From: Setaria digitata
Lineage: Eukaryota; Nematoda; Chromadorea; Rhabditida; Setariidae
DNA length: 18,177 nucleotides
Assembly: GCA_003640385.1 (NCBI GenBank)
Contig: RCAB01000807.1
Location: 1 to 18,177 of the forward strand
Direction: 5' to 3'
Shown: positions 1 through 7,752 of the stretch, piece after piece
How positions within the stretch are numbered: the stretch's first letter is position 1
Layout of the letters: every line of letters starts with the position of its first letter
The notes under the pieces: model-generated
Told to the model about the DNA's origin: nothing
Databases searched by the model: none
What the model saw: the letters and a program-made list of their open reading frames with translations, nothing else
Program-made: the position numbers and the translations under genes

Positions 1-22
1 AAAAAAAAAAGAGAAATCTAAC

Positions 23-149
23 TTCTGACGATATTTGATGATATATTTCTTAACCGGTTCTTCGTCAATATAAACCGGATCCCAACTGATCCGTACACTG
101 TTCGATGTTACATCCGAAATTCGCAAATTTTGCGGCGCACGAGGTAGTG
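23..149 (-). CDS. ptp-3: Exon 9: start of first fibronectin type III domain
   Basis: The acceptor is TTTTCTTGCAG and the likely donor AA|GTTAGA at 22-18 (phase 1 in, phase 2 out). It encodes residues 332-373. SLPRAPQNLRISDVTSNSVR is the A-B region of an FN3 domain. ISW354DP carries the conserved tryptophan, and Y367IIKYR is the C strand. LAR-type receptors continue with up to eight or nine FN3 repeats; these would lie left of the window. The donor call is less certain than the others because the next exon is not in view. Confidence 0.88.
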
Positions 150-3100
150 CTGCAAGAAAATTAAATTTTACTCTTGAAGTTTTAAAATTTTAAATACTTA
201 AATTTCAGAAAATTTTAGCAGTAAACTTCATTATCATTCGATAAACTCAGTACTTCATCGAAATTTTTTTAAAAGGTAAGCATAAAAATCGCTTCAGGAA
301 ATATATTAAAATAAATATGGAAAAAAAAAATGAAAATATAGAAATTTTTGCCATTTTTCAGTATTTTCAATGCACCAATTAATTAAAAAAATTTTCCTGA
401 AAGGAGAAAAAGGGCCGGAGAATAAAATTTCTTAAAATTTATCATTTAACATTTCTTTTTTTTGTAAATAGGAAGCCCATTTTTCTAATTATGAGGCTTA
501 ATTAATTCATAGCCTAATTTTGAAATTGAAGAGAAGTATAAAAAAAAAGAGGAACAAGGCTTGATCTGGCGTTTTAAAACGGTATATACCAATAGAGAGA
601 GCTAGGACAAGGATTAGCAAATGGAAATGAAGTACTAAAATTGGTAATTTAAAATAAATAAATAATTCAAAAACTGAAAATAATACTAACATTTCACTTC
701 AACAGTGGTCATTGCTTCAATATTTCCAAGTTTGCTAACAGCAACGCATGTATAATTTTCGGTTTTTTCAATTCTTGTTAATGTGAGTATATTTCGACCT
801 GAAATTATTTCGTTTCTCTATTTGTTTTTTTTTTTAATTTTAAAATTTTATTAAAATTATTTTTATTTTAATGACTGGTAAAATAATTTTTTTGCGATTA
901 ATTCCCCTATTAAATATTGCATTAATTACGCTTCTTATTATAACTAAATGCAGTGTATTTGTTTTAATTTGTTTTTTTTTTCAATTTTTCAAATAGAAGG
1001 TCAGCTTTTAGATGAAATTTTATCAAATCAAGAAATTAATTTGTTGAAAAAAAAAACTGCATTTGAAGTATTTTAGTGATAAATTTGAAGGTATTAATGG
1101 AATTCTTTGAAACGAATTTTTTAATTCTGAAAGTAAAAAAAAGAAAGAGTGATGATAATAATTTTTTTGATAATAATAATTATTGTATTTAAATAGTTTT
1201 TCTTGCTTTAAAAAAAAAAAAAAAAAATTATTGATTTCAATTTTTAAAATTTAAAAATAAACTAAAAGAAACATGCATTTTCTTTTTTTAAAGTGAAAAA
1301 TGAAAGGAAGAGAACTTTAGTCTTTAAAATTTCATTGTTTGAAATGATTCAAAAAAAAAAAAAAAAAAAAGACAAATGAAAAGTTTTAAGTCAAATTTTA
1401 AAATTAAATTTCATTTTTGAAATCTGTGTTACCAATTGGTGCAGATTGTGGATCATTGAGATAGGTGTCATCGGATTTTTTCCAGAACACCCGCGGCATC
1501 GGATAGCCGACAGCTACGCATGTTAAATTAAGCGCTCCACCTGGTGCCGTTTTATACAATCGTTCAAGTTTATACGAAAAATACGGCGGTACACGTCGAA
1601 CTATAGAAGCTTTAATTAATTGCGAAATAATTTTTCACTTGCAATAATTAAAATTTCATCCATTGCATGCATTTATTTAAGTCCTTTTTTTTTTTCTAAA
1701 GTATGAAAACTTCTAGCAAATTAAATGGGATATTTTTTAATTGGGAAGAGAAAAGAGAGGATAAATTTAACTGAAAATAAATGGCTAATTAATAGCTAGC
1801 AATTTAATAATTAATATTTAATCTATTATTTCCTTAATTGTGCACGATATTTAATGGAAAATTTAATTAAACAAAAATATTGGATAAGAAGTTAAATTTG
1901 GAATAAAAAGGAACGGAAATTTAATTGAATATAAATGAATGCTTAATAATTTTGTACATTTTTTTTTTAATTTTTAAATAAAAAGAATTTGAAACAGGAA
2001 ATAGGAGATTTAGCTCCTTCTTTAAGTAAGAGTATTAGATTATTAAATAAGAAATTAAATTTGAAGCAAATGTTTCTTTCTGTCAAGAAAAAAAAATTTT
2101 TTAAACAGGTGAAAATATTGCACTAAATTCATTAATATGTTTTTAATTACACCAAGTTTTTGGTGTTTTCTTAGCGCTTTTATTCAAATATCTAATATAT
2201 TAAATGTAAAAATAATGTTGTCAGGTAAGTAATAATGAAAGAATTATATTCTTTTAAAATTATATACCAAGTTTTAGTTTAGAAACTGAGCATGAGATAA
2301 TTTAAATGAAAATATAAAAAAAATTAAGAAAAAAAAAACGAATTAAAATGATATAATTTAATATTATAATATATAATTTAATATATTAATATAGTACAAA
2401 ATATATTAATAAAATTAATTTAATATTATAATGTATAATTTAATATGTCAATATAGTCATTAAATCAAGTTAAATAATTATATTAATATATATATTGGTA
2501 TATTCATATACATAGATGACTTAAAAATCTTTAAATTGATTGCTGAAAATATTTCATGAAGTTTTTTTGAAACAGTTACTTCAGTTAATTATGGTTTCCT
2601 TTCTCTGTTTTGCTAACTTATTCCTTTCAACCTGTTTAATTAGCTAACAAAATTCATACTAGTTTATATATTTAAGCAAAAAGTTCCTTAAATGAAAATA
2701 AAAATTTATAAACTCTATTTAGCAGTGTTGCCTTTGTGATCTTTTTTGGCAAATTTATCNTTGTTGAATTTAGCTCATTTGGACAAAAATATTTAAGCAA
2801 AAAGTTCCTTAAATGAAAATAAAAATTTATAAACTCTATTTAGCAGTGTTGCCTTTGTGATCTTTTTTGGCAAATTTATCCATTGTAATTTATTTTAGTA
2901 AAATTTAAATAATGAAAAATTTGCTGAAAATTTATCCTTCTTTTTCTGTTTTAACTCTTTCTTCTTAAATTCTTCCTACAACAATTAATTAGGGGAAGAA
3001 TTAATTAGCATTAAAAACCTTTAATATATAAATGAGCAGCTTTGGAATGCGTAACACCATGAATATTCCTTGCAACACATTCATACTTTCCCTGATCATC

Positions 3101-6100
3101 CTCTTTCGCTTGTTGTATCATCAGTGCACCTGTATTTAAACTTTTCATCTTATTTCGTTTGTTTCAAATTAATTCTTCTTTGATAAAAAAAAAAAAAAAG
3201 AATAATAATTAAAAATAAAACAAAGGGAACGGAAATAGAAGCTTTAATTGAAAAAGGAAAGGGCGAAAGATGAAAGTGAAGAAAAGGAAGAAAACGAAAC
3301 GAAAAGCATGCCATTTAGTGAAAGGATTTGGAAGTATTTAAATTACTTTTTTTTTTTCCTTTAGGTGTTTCTTTTCAATTTTGCTAAAAGTTAAAAATAA
3401 ATTAAAATATGAAATGCAAGAAGTAAAATTGTTTTTTCAAAAAAAAAAAAAAATGATAAATAAATTAATTATTTTAATTTAAAATTTTTTCGTCATTTCA
3501 ATTTTTTTAACTCTAAAAAATTTAAAAAGTTTTAGTTGAAAGAAGAAAAAAAATATTATTTTTAGTTTACCTTTTTTGAAAAAAAAAAAAAAAACAATAA
3601 CGAAAAGTTTTTCTGCTCCTGAAGTTAAAATTTGCTTTAACATTTTTAATTTCAATTTCACATCTGTCAACAATCACTTCAACAAATTTTAAATCATTGG
3701 GTCATTGTTTTAATTGAGTTTTAGTTTTCAACAAATTAGCTAATTAAATTACGGGCTGCAGCATTCGTTAAATAATTAGTCGTGCTGCAATTATTGGAAG
3801 CTCATTTCATTTCTTAGCTGAAATGATTAATTAAATTGCTGATTGGTTTTTTTTTTTTTCTTTCTCAATACCTAGTTGGCAATTCGCACTACTGTTGTAG
3901 CTAATTAAATGATTAATTACGGAATGAAAGGACAATATCCTTCTAATCATTATCCAGCTAGACAATCAAATTATTTCATTACTGAAATAATTAATTGATA
4001 TTTATAGCCAATTAAATTACTAGTGTTAGTTATTCTTCTTGCATTTTTTTCAGCAAGCTAATTAAATTTTTGTTGGATTAAAAGTACTGGAAGGGAAAAA
4101 ATTAAATCATTTTTCCATAACAAATTAATTAATTTGATAAAAATTTCTCTAATTAACAGGTATAGGAGTAAACATTGTGATACACAACAACAGATAGACA
4201 ATGAGACAAATAAATGTTGAGAAAAAGAGAGAAAATTAGGGTAAAAATTTGTGAGCAATGTTAAAAAGAAAAAAGGAAGAAGAAATTAGTGACAATTAAA
4301 AATGTAAAAAATGAAATTTGAAATTAAAATGCAAAATTTTCTGTATTTTTTTTTAGTTCAAAAAATGAAATATATTTCAGTTATTAAAGTCTTATCAGAC
4401 ATGTAACTATGATCTAAGAGAAATAAAATATGTGAAAATGAAAAGAAATTATTGAAATTATAAAATTTATTAAAAAAGTACAAATATTCGAAATTTAATT
4501 ATTTGCTTATTTTTTCCTCCTCCTTCTCAATTTATGGTACTAAAATAGAGGTGGATAGGTGTAATAATAATTGCAAGCTGTGTATTAAGCATGCTTTTAA
4601 GGTTTTTTTTTTTTCTTTCCACAAGTTTTTTTCTTTTTTTTTTTTTTTTTGCAGCACATATGCTAAACACCTTACCGATTGCTTTCAATGGAAAACCTAA
4701 AAATTTCATTTCATTTTTTATTTCTTGTTTTTAATTCAATTTGAAAAAAAAAGTAAAAAAAATGTAAAATCATTGAATTACAAATTTATTTTCATTCCAA
4801 TGTCATTATAAAAATTATTGCATGCATTTAAAAAATATGAAAAAATGAAAATAAAAAGAGGGGAAAAGATTTTGTTTTTCTTCAAATTTTATTTTCATAA
4901 TAGTATAAAAAATTCAATATTAATACCTAATACAAAAAGAGATAATTAATTTGAAGCTAAATCAAAAAAAAAAAAAAATGCCCATCATGCGTGAGGTTAT
5001 TTGTTTTGTGCTACGTGACATCACGTGAATGCGTAATATGATGAACTTTTTCGTTTTTTATCATATCATGGTTAGTGCATACTGATGAAAAATGGAGAAA
5101 AGCAAAAAGGAAAAGTTTTAAGCAGTTTCACTGTATGTACATGTGAATGAGTGGATTGTAGTGTTTTCCGGTTGTCAATCCTTACAGGAAATTCCGGTTT
5201 TTCAACTTACAAATATAATTCCAGCAGAATAGCTGTGCCATTTGATTTCGTTCCTTCACTGATAAGAAAAATGAATATTTCGGAAAAATACCTGGATTAC
5301 CAAGAGTGGAAACGGAATATCGTGTATTAGAACGGATATCAATTGGCATCAGATCTCGAAGCCACAAAACCTTTGGACGTGGATTACCACGTACCCGACA
5401 CGATACATGCGCTGTACGACCCTGTTCAACCGATTTCAATACCGGATGCGCTTCGATCACCGGAAACCCGGCTGGCAATTCGTCTGGAAAAGCAGCCTTT
5501 TTTTAACAGGAATATTAGTTAAGTTGTGAAAATACTGCCTTCACTTTCCATAAATAATTACATTGTAAAATTGACTATTTCTTTTTAATGACCAGAAATT
5601 ACCAGATGAGAGTACGGTAAGTGTAGCATCAGCGATAACCGGATTGCCGATTCCGTTGTCTGCCGTGCAGCTTATCGTTGCATTTGCGTCGGTTAATCGA
5701 ACCGGTTCAATGCGTAATGTGCTCAAACCATTGGAAAGTGTTTTTGTCGAATATCTAAAAATTCGTGAAAATTATTCAAAAAAATGTACATATTGCAAAC
5801 AGTTAATCAAATAAATAATGAAATTTTAATCAATTTATAATTACAAAAGAATAAAAAATGATGACCCTATCATAATGATTAGTTATTATAATCATAATAA
5901 TGGCTTAAGATTATTTCCAAATTTTAAAATAATATATTAATGCAACGATTAAAATCACTTATGTTTAAAAAGAAATTGCGATTATTATCGCTATTAATGA
6001 TTATACTCAAACAACTATTGTCATAATTATGCAATGTAACTTTCAGTGGTATTTTTAACACCTTTCTTTTACCTGAAGATTGAACAAATTAATGAAATGC

Positions 6101-7172
6101 GTAAGCCAAAATATTTGTTTTTTTATCACAAAAAAAGGAGGAAAAAGTAATAAATAGCCTGTATGAATCAATATTTTATAAATTATAAATACTTTAAATT
6201 AATATTAGTAGATATAAAGCAATAAATTTGCGGTGAAATGATAATTATAAATTGATATATATTCGATAGAGTAGTAAGTATAAATCAATTATTGATATTT
6301 TAGTAAGTTGATTTTGGGTAAATTAATTATTATCCTATACATCAGTAAGTGTGAATTAATATTGGCAATTAATGTAAATTGATATTGATAAATATAATAA
6401 TTAATGAGCATTCCTTAAATTAAGAACTATTTCCAGAATACCTTAAATCGGAAATTGATAAGCCATTCTTCTTCCAAACCACCGTCGGCAGCGGATTACC
6501 ATCGGCACGACAAAAGAAACTAACTCTAGTATCAGCAGCTACTGTTGATGAATCCGGTCGTATTATCAGCTTGGCACCATCTGCAAATAATTCACTGATA
6601 ATATCAATAATTCAAAAAAGAAAAAATGAATTTAAGAAAAATTTAAAGTAAAAAGGTGAAAAAAAGTGAGAAAAAACACAACAAAACGGTAATTAAAAAT
6701 AAACAATGAAAAAAGATGTAAAAATGATTACAAGTTTTTTTTTTCCTCCTCTTGTGCTAGTTGTTGTTGGTTAAATGATATGGATATGTTTTATTGTAAA
6801 CTTTTAATTAAAATTTAAATTCAATAATTTCACTTACACGCCAGAGCTTGAATATAACTCTGATATTTCCAGTCTGGAAGTAGCCGAAATAATAAATATA
6901 TAATATGCAGAGAAGAAAAAACGGAATTAAAAAATTTTAGTAGCAATTAGAATTCCTTTTAAATTATTTCTCGTCTTCATTTCATTTCACAGTTTTTTTT
7001 TTCCAGTAATGAAATAAATTTCAGTCATTATTCCATTTTGAATATTATAGATGGAAAAATCAAATTTTTCCATTCCATTCCTCCTCCGTTTTTTTTTTCT
7101 GCCAATTCAGCCAATAGAAAAAAATACAGTTAAATTCAGAGTGATTTCGAATTTTTCCGGATGAATATTTCA

Positions 7173-7204
<32 letters not shown>

Positions 7205-7495
7205 CACAAATACCATCATGACATTTCAGCTTTATTTTTTCTGGATACTCCATTTTTCCATGCATCCACTTGCTTTTTTTTGCTTTTTGTTTTTTTTTTT
7301 TCGAACTAGTTTTTTTTAAAAAAAAAAAAAGAAAAAAGAAGAAAAAAAGAAAGAAGAAAATGGAGTCTTACCATCATATGCAGACTTGGCGAAGGCAAAA
7401 AATGATAGAAGAAAGATGATGCTTGAGTAGGATAATTTTGTTGCTTTCAATAAGGCCCATTGTTTTAAGCCTAGACTTGCTTTTCTGCGTTTCAT
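23..7495 (-). CDS. ptp-3: LAR-type receptor tyrosine phosphatase, N-terminal part (signal peptide, Ig1-3, start of FN3-1)
   Basis: This is the multi-exon 5' part of a type I membrane receptor phosphatase that acts in neuronal and epithelial cells in axon guidance, synapse organisation and adhesion (known for the family). The coding exons are 7495-7372, optional 6873-6838, 6580-6442, 5754-5603, 5483-5292, 3129-3019, 1600-1433, 798-691 and 149-23, all on the minus strand. Without the microexon they join into 373 open codons plus 2 nt. The order is a signal peptide (about 1-36), Ig1 (C65, W77, C117), Ig2 (C167, W179, C220), Ig3 (C267, W279, C313) and the first FN3 (W354, Y367). The linker PAGFPVIE before Ig2, the VRRVPPYF linker before Ig3 and the ENYTCVA strand of Ig3 match the LAR family closely from memory. 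N112, N264 and N310 are glycosylation sequons. The FN3 array, transmembrane helix and D1/D2 phosphatase domains are off the left edge. The symbol is that of the C. elegans orthologue; orthology is inferred from sequence resemblance, not from a search. Confidence 0.9.
150..690 (-). other. Intron 8, no further feature seen
   Basis: This is AT-rich intron between the second Ig3 exon and the first FN3 exon. An open stretch at 507-692 is low complexity (Leu/Phe-rich on the minus strand) and has no protein-like pattern. Confidence 0.8.
691..798 (-). CDS. ptp-3: Exon 8: second half of Ig3
   Basis: The acceptor is CGAAATAATTTCAG, a good nematode site, and the donor is T|GTTAGT. It is 108 nt (36 codons, residues 296-331), phase 1 on both sides. 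GRNILTLTRIEKTENYTC313VAVSKLGNIEAMTTVEVK gives strands E to G of Ig3, with C313 pairing with C267. N310 (NYT) is a sequon at the same place as NYTC in vertebrate LAR receptors. The missing DxG before the Tyr is also a family feature. Confidence 0.93.
799..1432 (-). other. Intron 7, within Ig3
   Basis: This AT-rich intron interrupts Ig3 between strands C and E. It holds long A runs at 1210-1227 and 1351-1370 on the plus strand. I see no coding island. Confidence 0.8.
1433..1600 (-). CDS. ptp-3: Exon 7: Ig2-Ig3 linker and first half of Ig3
   Basis: The acceptor is AAAGCTTCTATAG and the donor G|GTAACA. It is 168 nt (56 codons, residues 240-295), phase 1 on both sides. VRRVPPYFSYKLERLYKTAP is the linker and A strand. 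GGALNLTC267VAVGYPMPRVFW279KK gives the B and C strands of Ig3 and matches the family's [20 protein letters not shown]. N264 (NLT) is a glycosylation sequon. The exon ends in a loop, DDTYLNDPQSAPI, that corresponds to the acidic loop before the E strand in vertebrate receptors. Confidence 0.92.
2355..2457. repeat. Diverged AT-rich duplication, 62-bp period
   Basis: A 41-nt segment beginning aatttaatattataat at 2355-2395 recurs at 2417-2457 with three differences. The unit is almost pure A/T. It reads as a local tandem duplication that has begun to diverge. Confidence 0.7.
2668..2880. repeat. 92-bp exact direct repeat flanking a single N (probable assembly artefact)
   Basis: Bases 2668-2759 and 2789-2880 are identical (offset 121). 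A single N at 2760 follows the first copy directly. A scaffold join between contigs with overlapping ends explains this better than a real duplication, although a real one is possible. Confidence 0.8.
3019..3129 (-). CDS. ptp-3: Exon 6: second half of Ig2
   Basis: The acceptor is GTTTAAATACAG and the donor G|GTTTTT, a weak site. It is 111 nt (37 codons, residues 203-239), phase 1 on both sides. It opens with GALMIQQ and continues EDDQGKYEC220VARN, the classic D-x-G-x-Y-x-C pattern of Ig strand F, then the G strand ending HLYIK. It closely matches GALQIE...DQGKYECVATNSAG of vertebrate LAR receptors, recalled from memory. The junction with exon 7 (LYIK then VRRVPP) is where vertebrate receptors carry the optional four-residue meB insert. 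Confidence 0.92.
3738..4160. promoter_or_regulatory. Cluster of TAATTA/CTAATTAA motifs, candidate intronic enhancer
   Basis: The core of homeodomain sites, TAATTA, recurs many times here, often as gctaattaaat (for example 3738, 3899 and 4054). Parts of two loosely similar units of about 160 bp share tagctaattaaat followed by ttacgg. In AT-rich DNA some of this is expected by chance, so the regulatory reading is weak. Confidence 0.3.
3969..3992. repeat. Perfect 10-bp inverted repeat, 4-nt loop
   Basis: Arms aattatttca (3969-3978) and tgaaataatt (3983-3992) are exact reverse complements around ttac. It lies inside the TAATTA-rich block. Related tgaaat/atttca palindromes occur at 4365-4378 and about 14891-14914. 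Confidence 0.8.
5013..5027. promoter_or_regulatory. E-box and bZIP-like palindrome in intron 5
   Basis: acgtgacatcacgt has perfect 6-bp arms (acgtga and tcacgt) around ca. It contains TGACATCA, close to a bZIP site, and runs into the E-box CACGTG at 5022-5027. The surrounding 60 bp are richer in G+C than the rest of the intron. It is a candidate bHLH or bZIP binding element; function is inferred. Confidence 0.35.
5211..5291 (-). other. ptp-3: Possible alternative extension of exon 5 (meA-like insert site)
   Basis: Directly after the exon 5 donor the reading frame stays open for 27 codons, to a strong donor ATTT|GTAAGTTG in the same phase (1). Using this donor would insert 27 residues between P202 and Ig2 strand E, and change G203 to Cys through the new junction. 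Inside the stretch, CATTTTTCTTATCAG at 5273-5259 is a good acceptor. From it a 48-nt segment (5258-5211, 16 codons beginning VKERNQMAQLF) could be a microexon, though the intron to exon 5 would then be only 33 nt, very short for a nematode. Splice signals and open frame are visible; inclusion is inferred. Confidence 0.4.
5292..5483 (-). CDS. ptp-3: Exon 5: Ig1-Ig2 linker and first half of Ig2
   Basis: The acceptor is CTGCTTTTCCAG and the donor G|GTATTT. Both phases are 1 and the length is 192 nt (64 codons, residues 139-202). The linker ELPAGFPVIE resembles the conserved IPRGFPTID linker of vertebrate LAR receptors, which holds Ig1 and Ig2 in a V shape. Then come C167 (AHVSC), GNPRPKVLW179, and the C'-E region ending in STLGNP. 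The exon stops at the point where vertebrate receptors insert the meA peptide. Its donor is weaker than a second one 81 nt further on. Confidence 0.93.
5603..5754 (-). CDS. ptp-3: Exon 4: second half of Ig1
   Basis: The acceptor is CGAATTTTTAG and the donor G|GTAATT (phase 2 in, phase 1 out). It completes R88 and encodes residues 89-138. LSTLRIEPVRLTDANATISC gives the E and F strands, with C117 pairing with C65 of the previous exon. TADNGIGNPVIADATLTVL is the G strand. N112 (NAT) is a glycosylation sequon. The usual Tyr before the second cysteine (YxC) is replaced by Ile (ATISC), a small departure from the Ig consensus. GC content is clearly higher than in the flanking introns. Confidence 0.9.
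5755..6441 (-). other. Intron 3, within Ig1
   Basis: This AT-rich intron splits Ig1 and is the only phase 2 intron among the Ig exons. The part at about 6240-6400 contains loosely repeated agtaagt and attgatatt words. I see no extra coding island. Confidence 0.75.
6442..6580 (-). CDS. ptp-3: Exon 3: first half of Ig1
   Basis: The acceptor is TTATTTGCAG and the donor AG|GTATTC (phase 1 in, phase 2 out). It encodes residues 42-87 and part of R88. The pattern V61-SFFC65-RADGNPLPTVVW77-KK is the B strand and C strand of an I-set Ig domain, with the usual cysteine and tryptophan. In LAR-type receptors the loop after this tryptophan carries the lysine cluster that binds heparan or chondroitin sulfate. 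Here only K78 and K79 directly follow, and the rest (NGLSISDLR) is largely uncharged. Confidence 0.9.
6838..6873 (-). CDS. ptp-3: Candidate 36-nt in-frame microexon between signal peptide and Ig1
   Basis: The segment is bounded by an acceptor reading GGCTACTTCCAG and a strong donor T|GTAAGTG. It is 36 nt (12 codons), phase 1 in and phase 1 out, so it can be included or skipped without changing frame. Joined to exon 1 it reads DWKYQSYIQALA before Ig1. It would lengthen the mature N-terminus just before the first Ig domain. I know of no family counterpart at this exact position; the meA and meB mini-exons of vertebrate LAR-type receptors lie in Ig2 and between Ig2 and Ig3. Splice-site quality and phase are visible; use in mRNA is inferred. 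Confidence 0.5.
6874..7371 (-). other. Intron 1, between signal peptide exon and microexon
   Basis: This AT-rich intron includes a 29-nt T run at 7176-7204 on the plus strand and further T runs near 7290. No coding island is seen apart from the flanking exons. Confidence 0.75.
7372..7495 (-). CDS. ptp-3: Exon 1: start codon and signal peptide of LAR-type receptor
   Basis: The ATG is at 7495-7493 and the exon encodes 41 residues plus one nt. A long basic n-region (MKRRK, then K11, K17 and K20) precedes a hydrophobic stretch at about residues 21-35 (LSYSSIIFLLSFFAF). The A34-F35-A36 triplet is a good signal peptidase site, so the mature chain would start near K37. The donor is G|GTAAGA (phase 1). 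I chose this ATG because it places the hydrophobic segment near the N-terminus, as in a type I receptor. The frame stays open for another 76 codons upstream to an ATG at 7723, but that stretch is Lys/Asn-rich low complexity and is more likely 5' untranslated. Confidence 0.85.
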
Positions 7496-7752
7496 AATGA
7501 TCGTTTTGTTTGGATTTGATAAGCCAAATGTATGACGTCTACTATCGTTATCATCATTGATAAGCCAAATTGTAGTGTTGTTGTTGTTTTTGTTGCTGAT
7601 AGCATAACAATCGTTATCTTTGATAACATCACATGCGAATGTTTCTTTGAAATCTCTTTTTTTAAACGTTTTTTTTTTCTTTTTGTTTTTTGTCACTTTT
7701 CTTTTTTCCTGCTGTTGGCACACTCTTAACTGACTGTTCTTTTATCGTCCAG
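7496..7752 (-). promoter_or_regulatory. ptp-3: Probable 5' leader / proximal control region with GATA-motif cluster
   Basis: This stretch lies directly upstream of the chosen ATG. On the minus strand AATATTTAG at about 7761-7753 could serve as a trans-splice or cis-splice acceptor, leaving a 257-nt leader. Between 7516 and 7632 there are about six GATA-type motifs: TGATAA at 7517 and 7558, TTATCA near 7548, TGATAG in the middle, TTATCT near 7615 and TGATAA near 7621. A 14-bp direct repeat (ttgataagccaaat) sits at 7516-7529 and 7557-7570. A TGACGTC half-CRE lies between them. Whether these act as DNA elements or just lie in the leader cannot be told here. Confidence 0.35.

Larger units (their letters stand above)
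1601..3018 (-). other. Intron 6, at the Ig2-Ig3 linker (meB position)
   Basis: The intron lies at the position where vertebrate LAR receptors use the four-residue meB mini-exon. I could not identify a 12-nt counterpart by eye; such an exon is too short to call in AT-rich DNA. The intron also contains a 62-bp-period AT repeat at 2355-2457 and a 92-bp duplication around an N at 2760. Confidence 0.75.
3130..5291 (-). other. Intron 5, within Ig2; largest intron in view
   Basis: This 2.2-kb intron splits Ig2 at the meA site. It contains the alternative exon 5 extension at its start, an E-box/bZIP-like palindrome near 5013-5027, a TAATTA-rich block with a perfect hairpin at about 3738-4160, and a purine-rich tract at about 3225-3305. 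Short open stretches such as 4503-4700 and 4058-4258 are low complexity and not convincing exons. Confidence 0.75.

Noticed and set aside
2341..2510. AT-rich block as a replication origin or autonomous element
   Set aside because: Pure A/T composition and a 62-bp duplication alone are not evidence of an origin in this genome.
5306..5506. Plus-strand open frame opposite exon 5
   Set aside because: It is the antisense shadow of the Ig2 exon on the minus strand.
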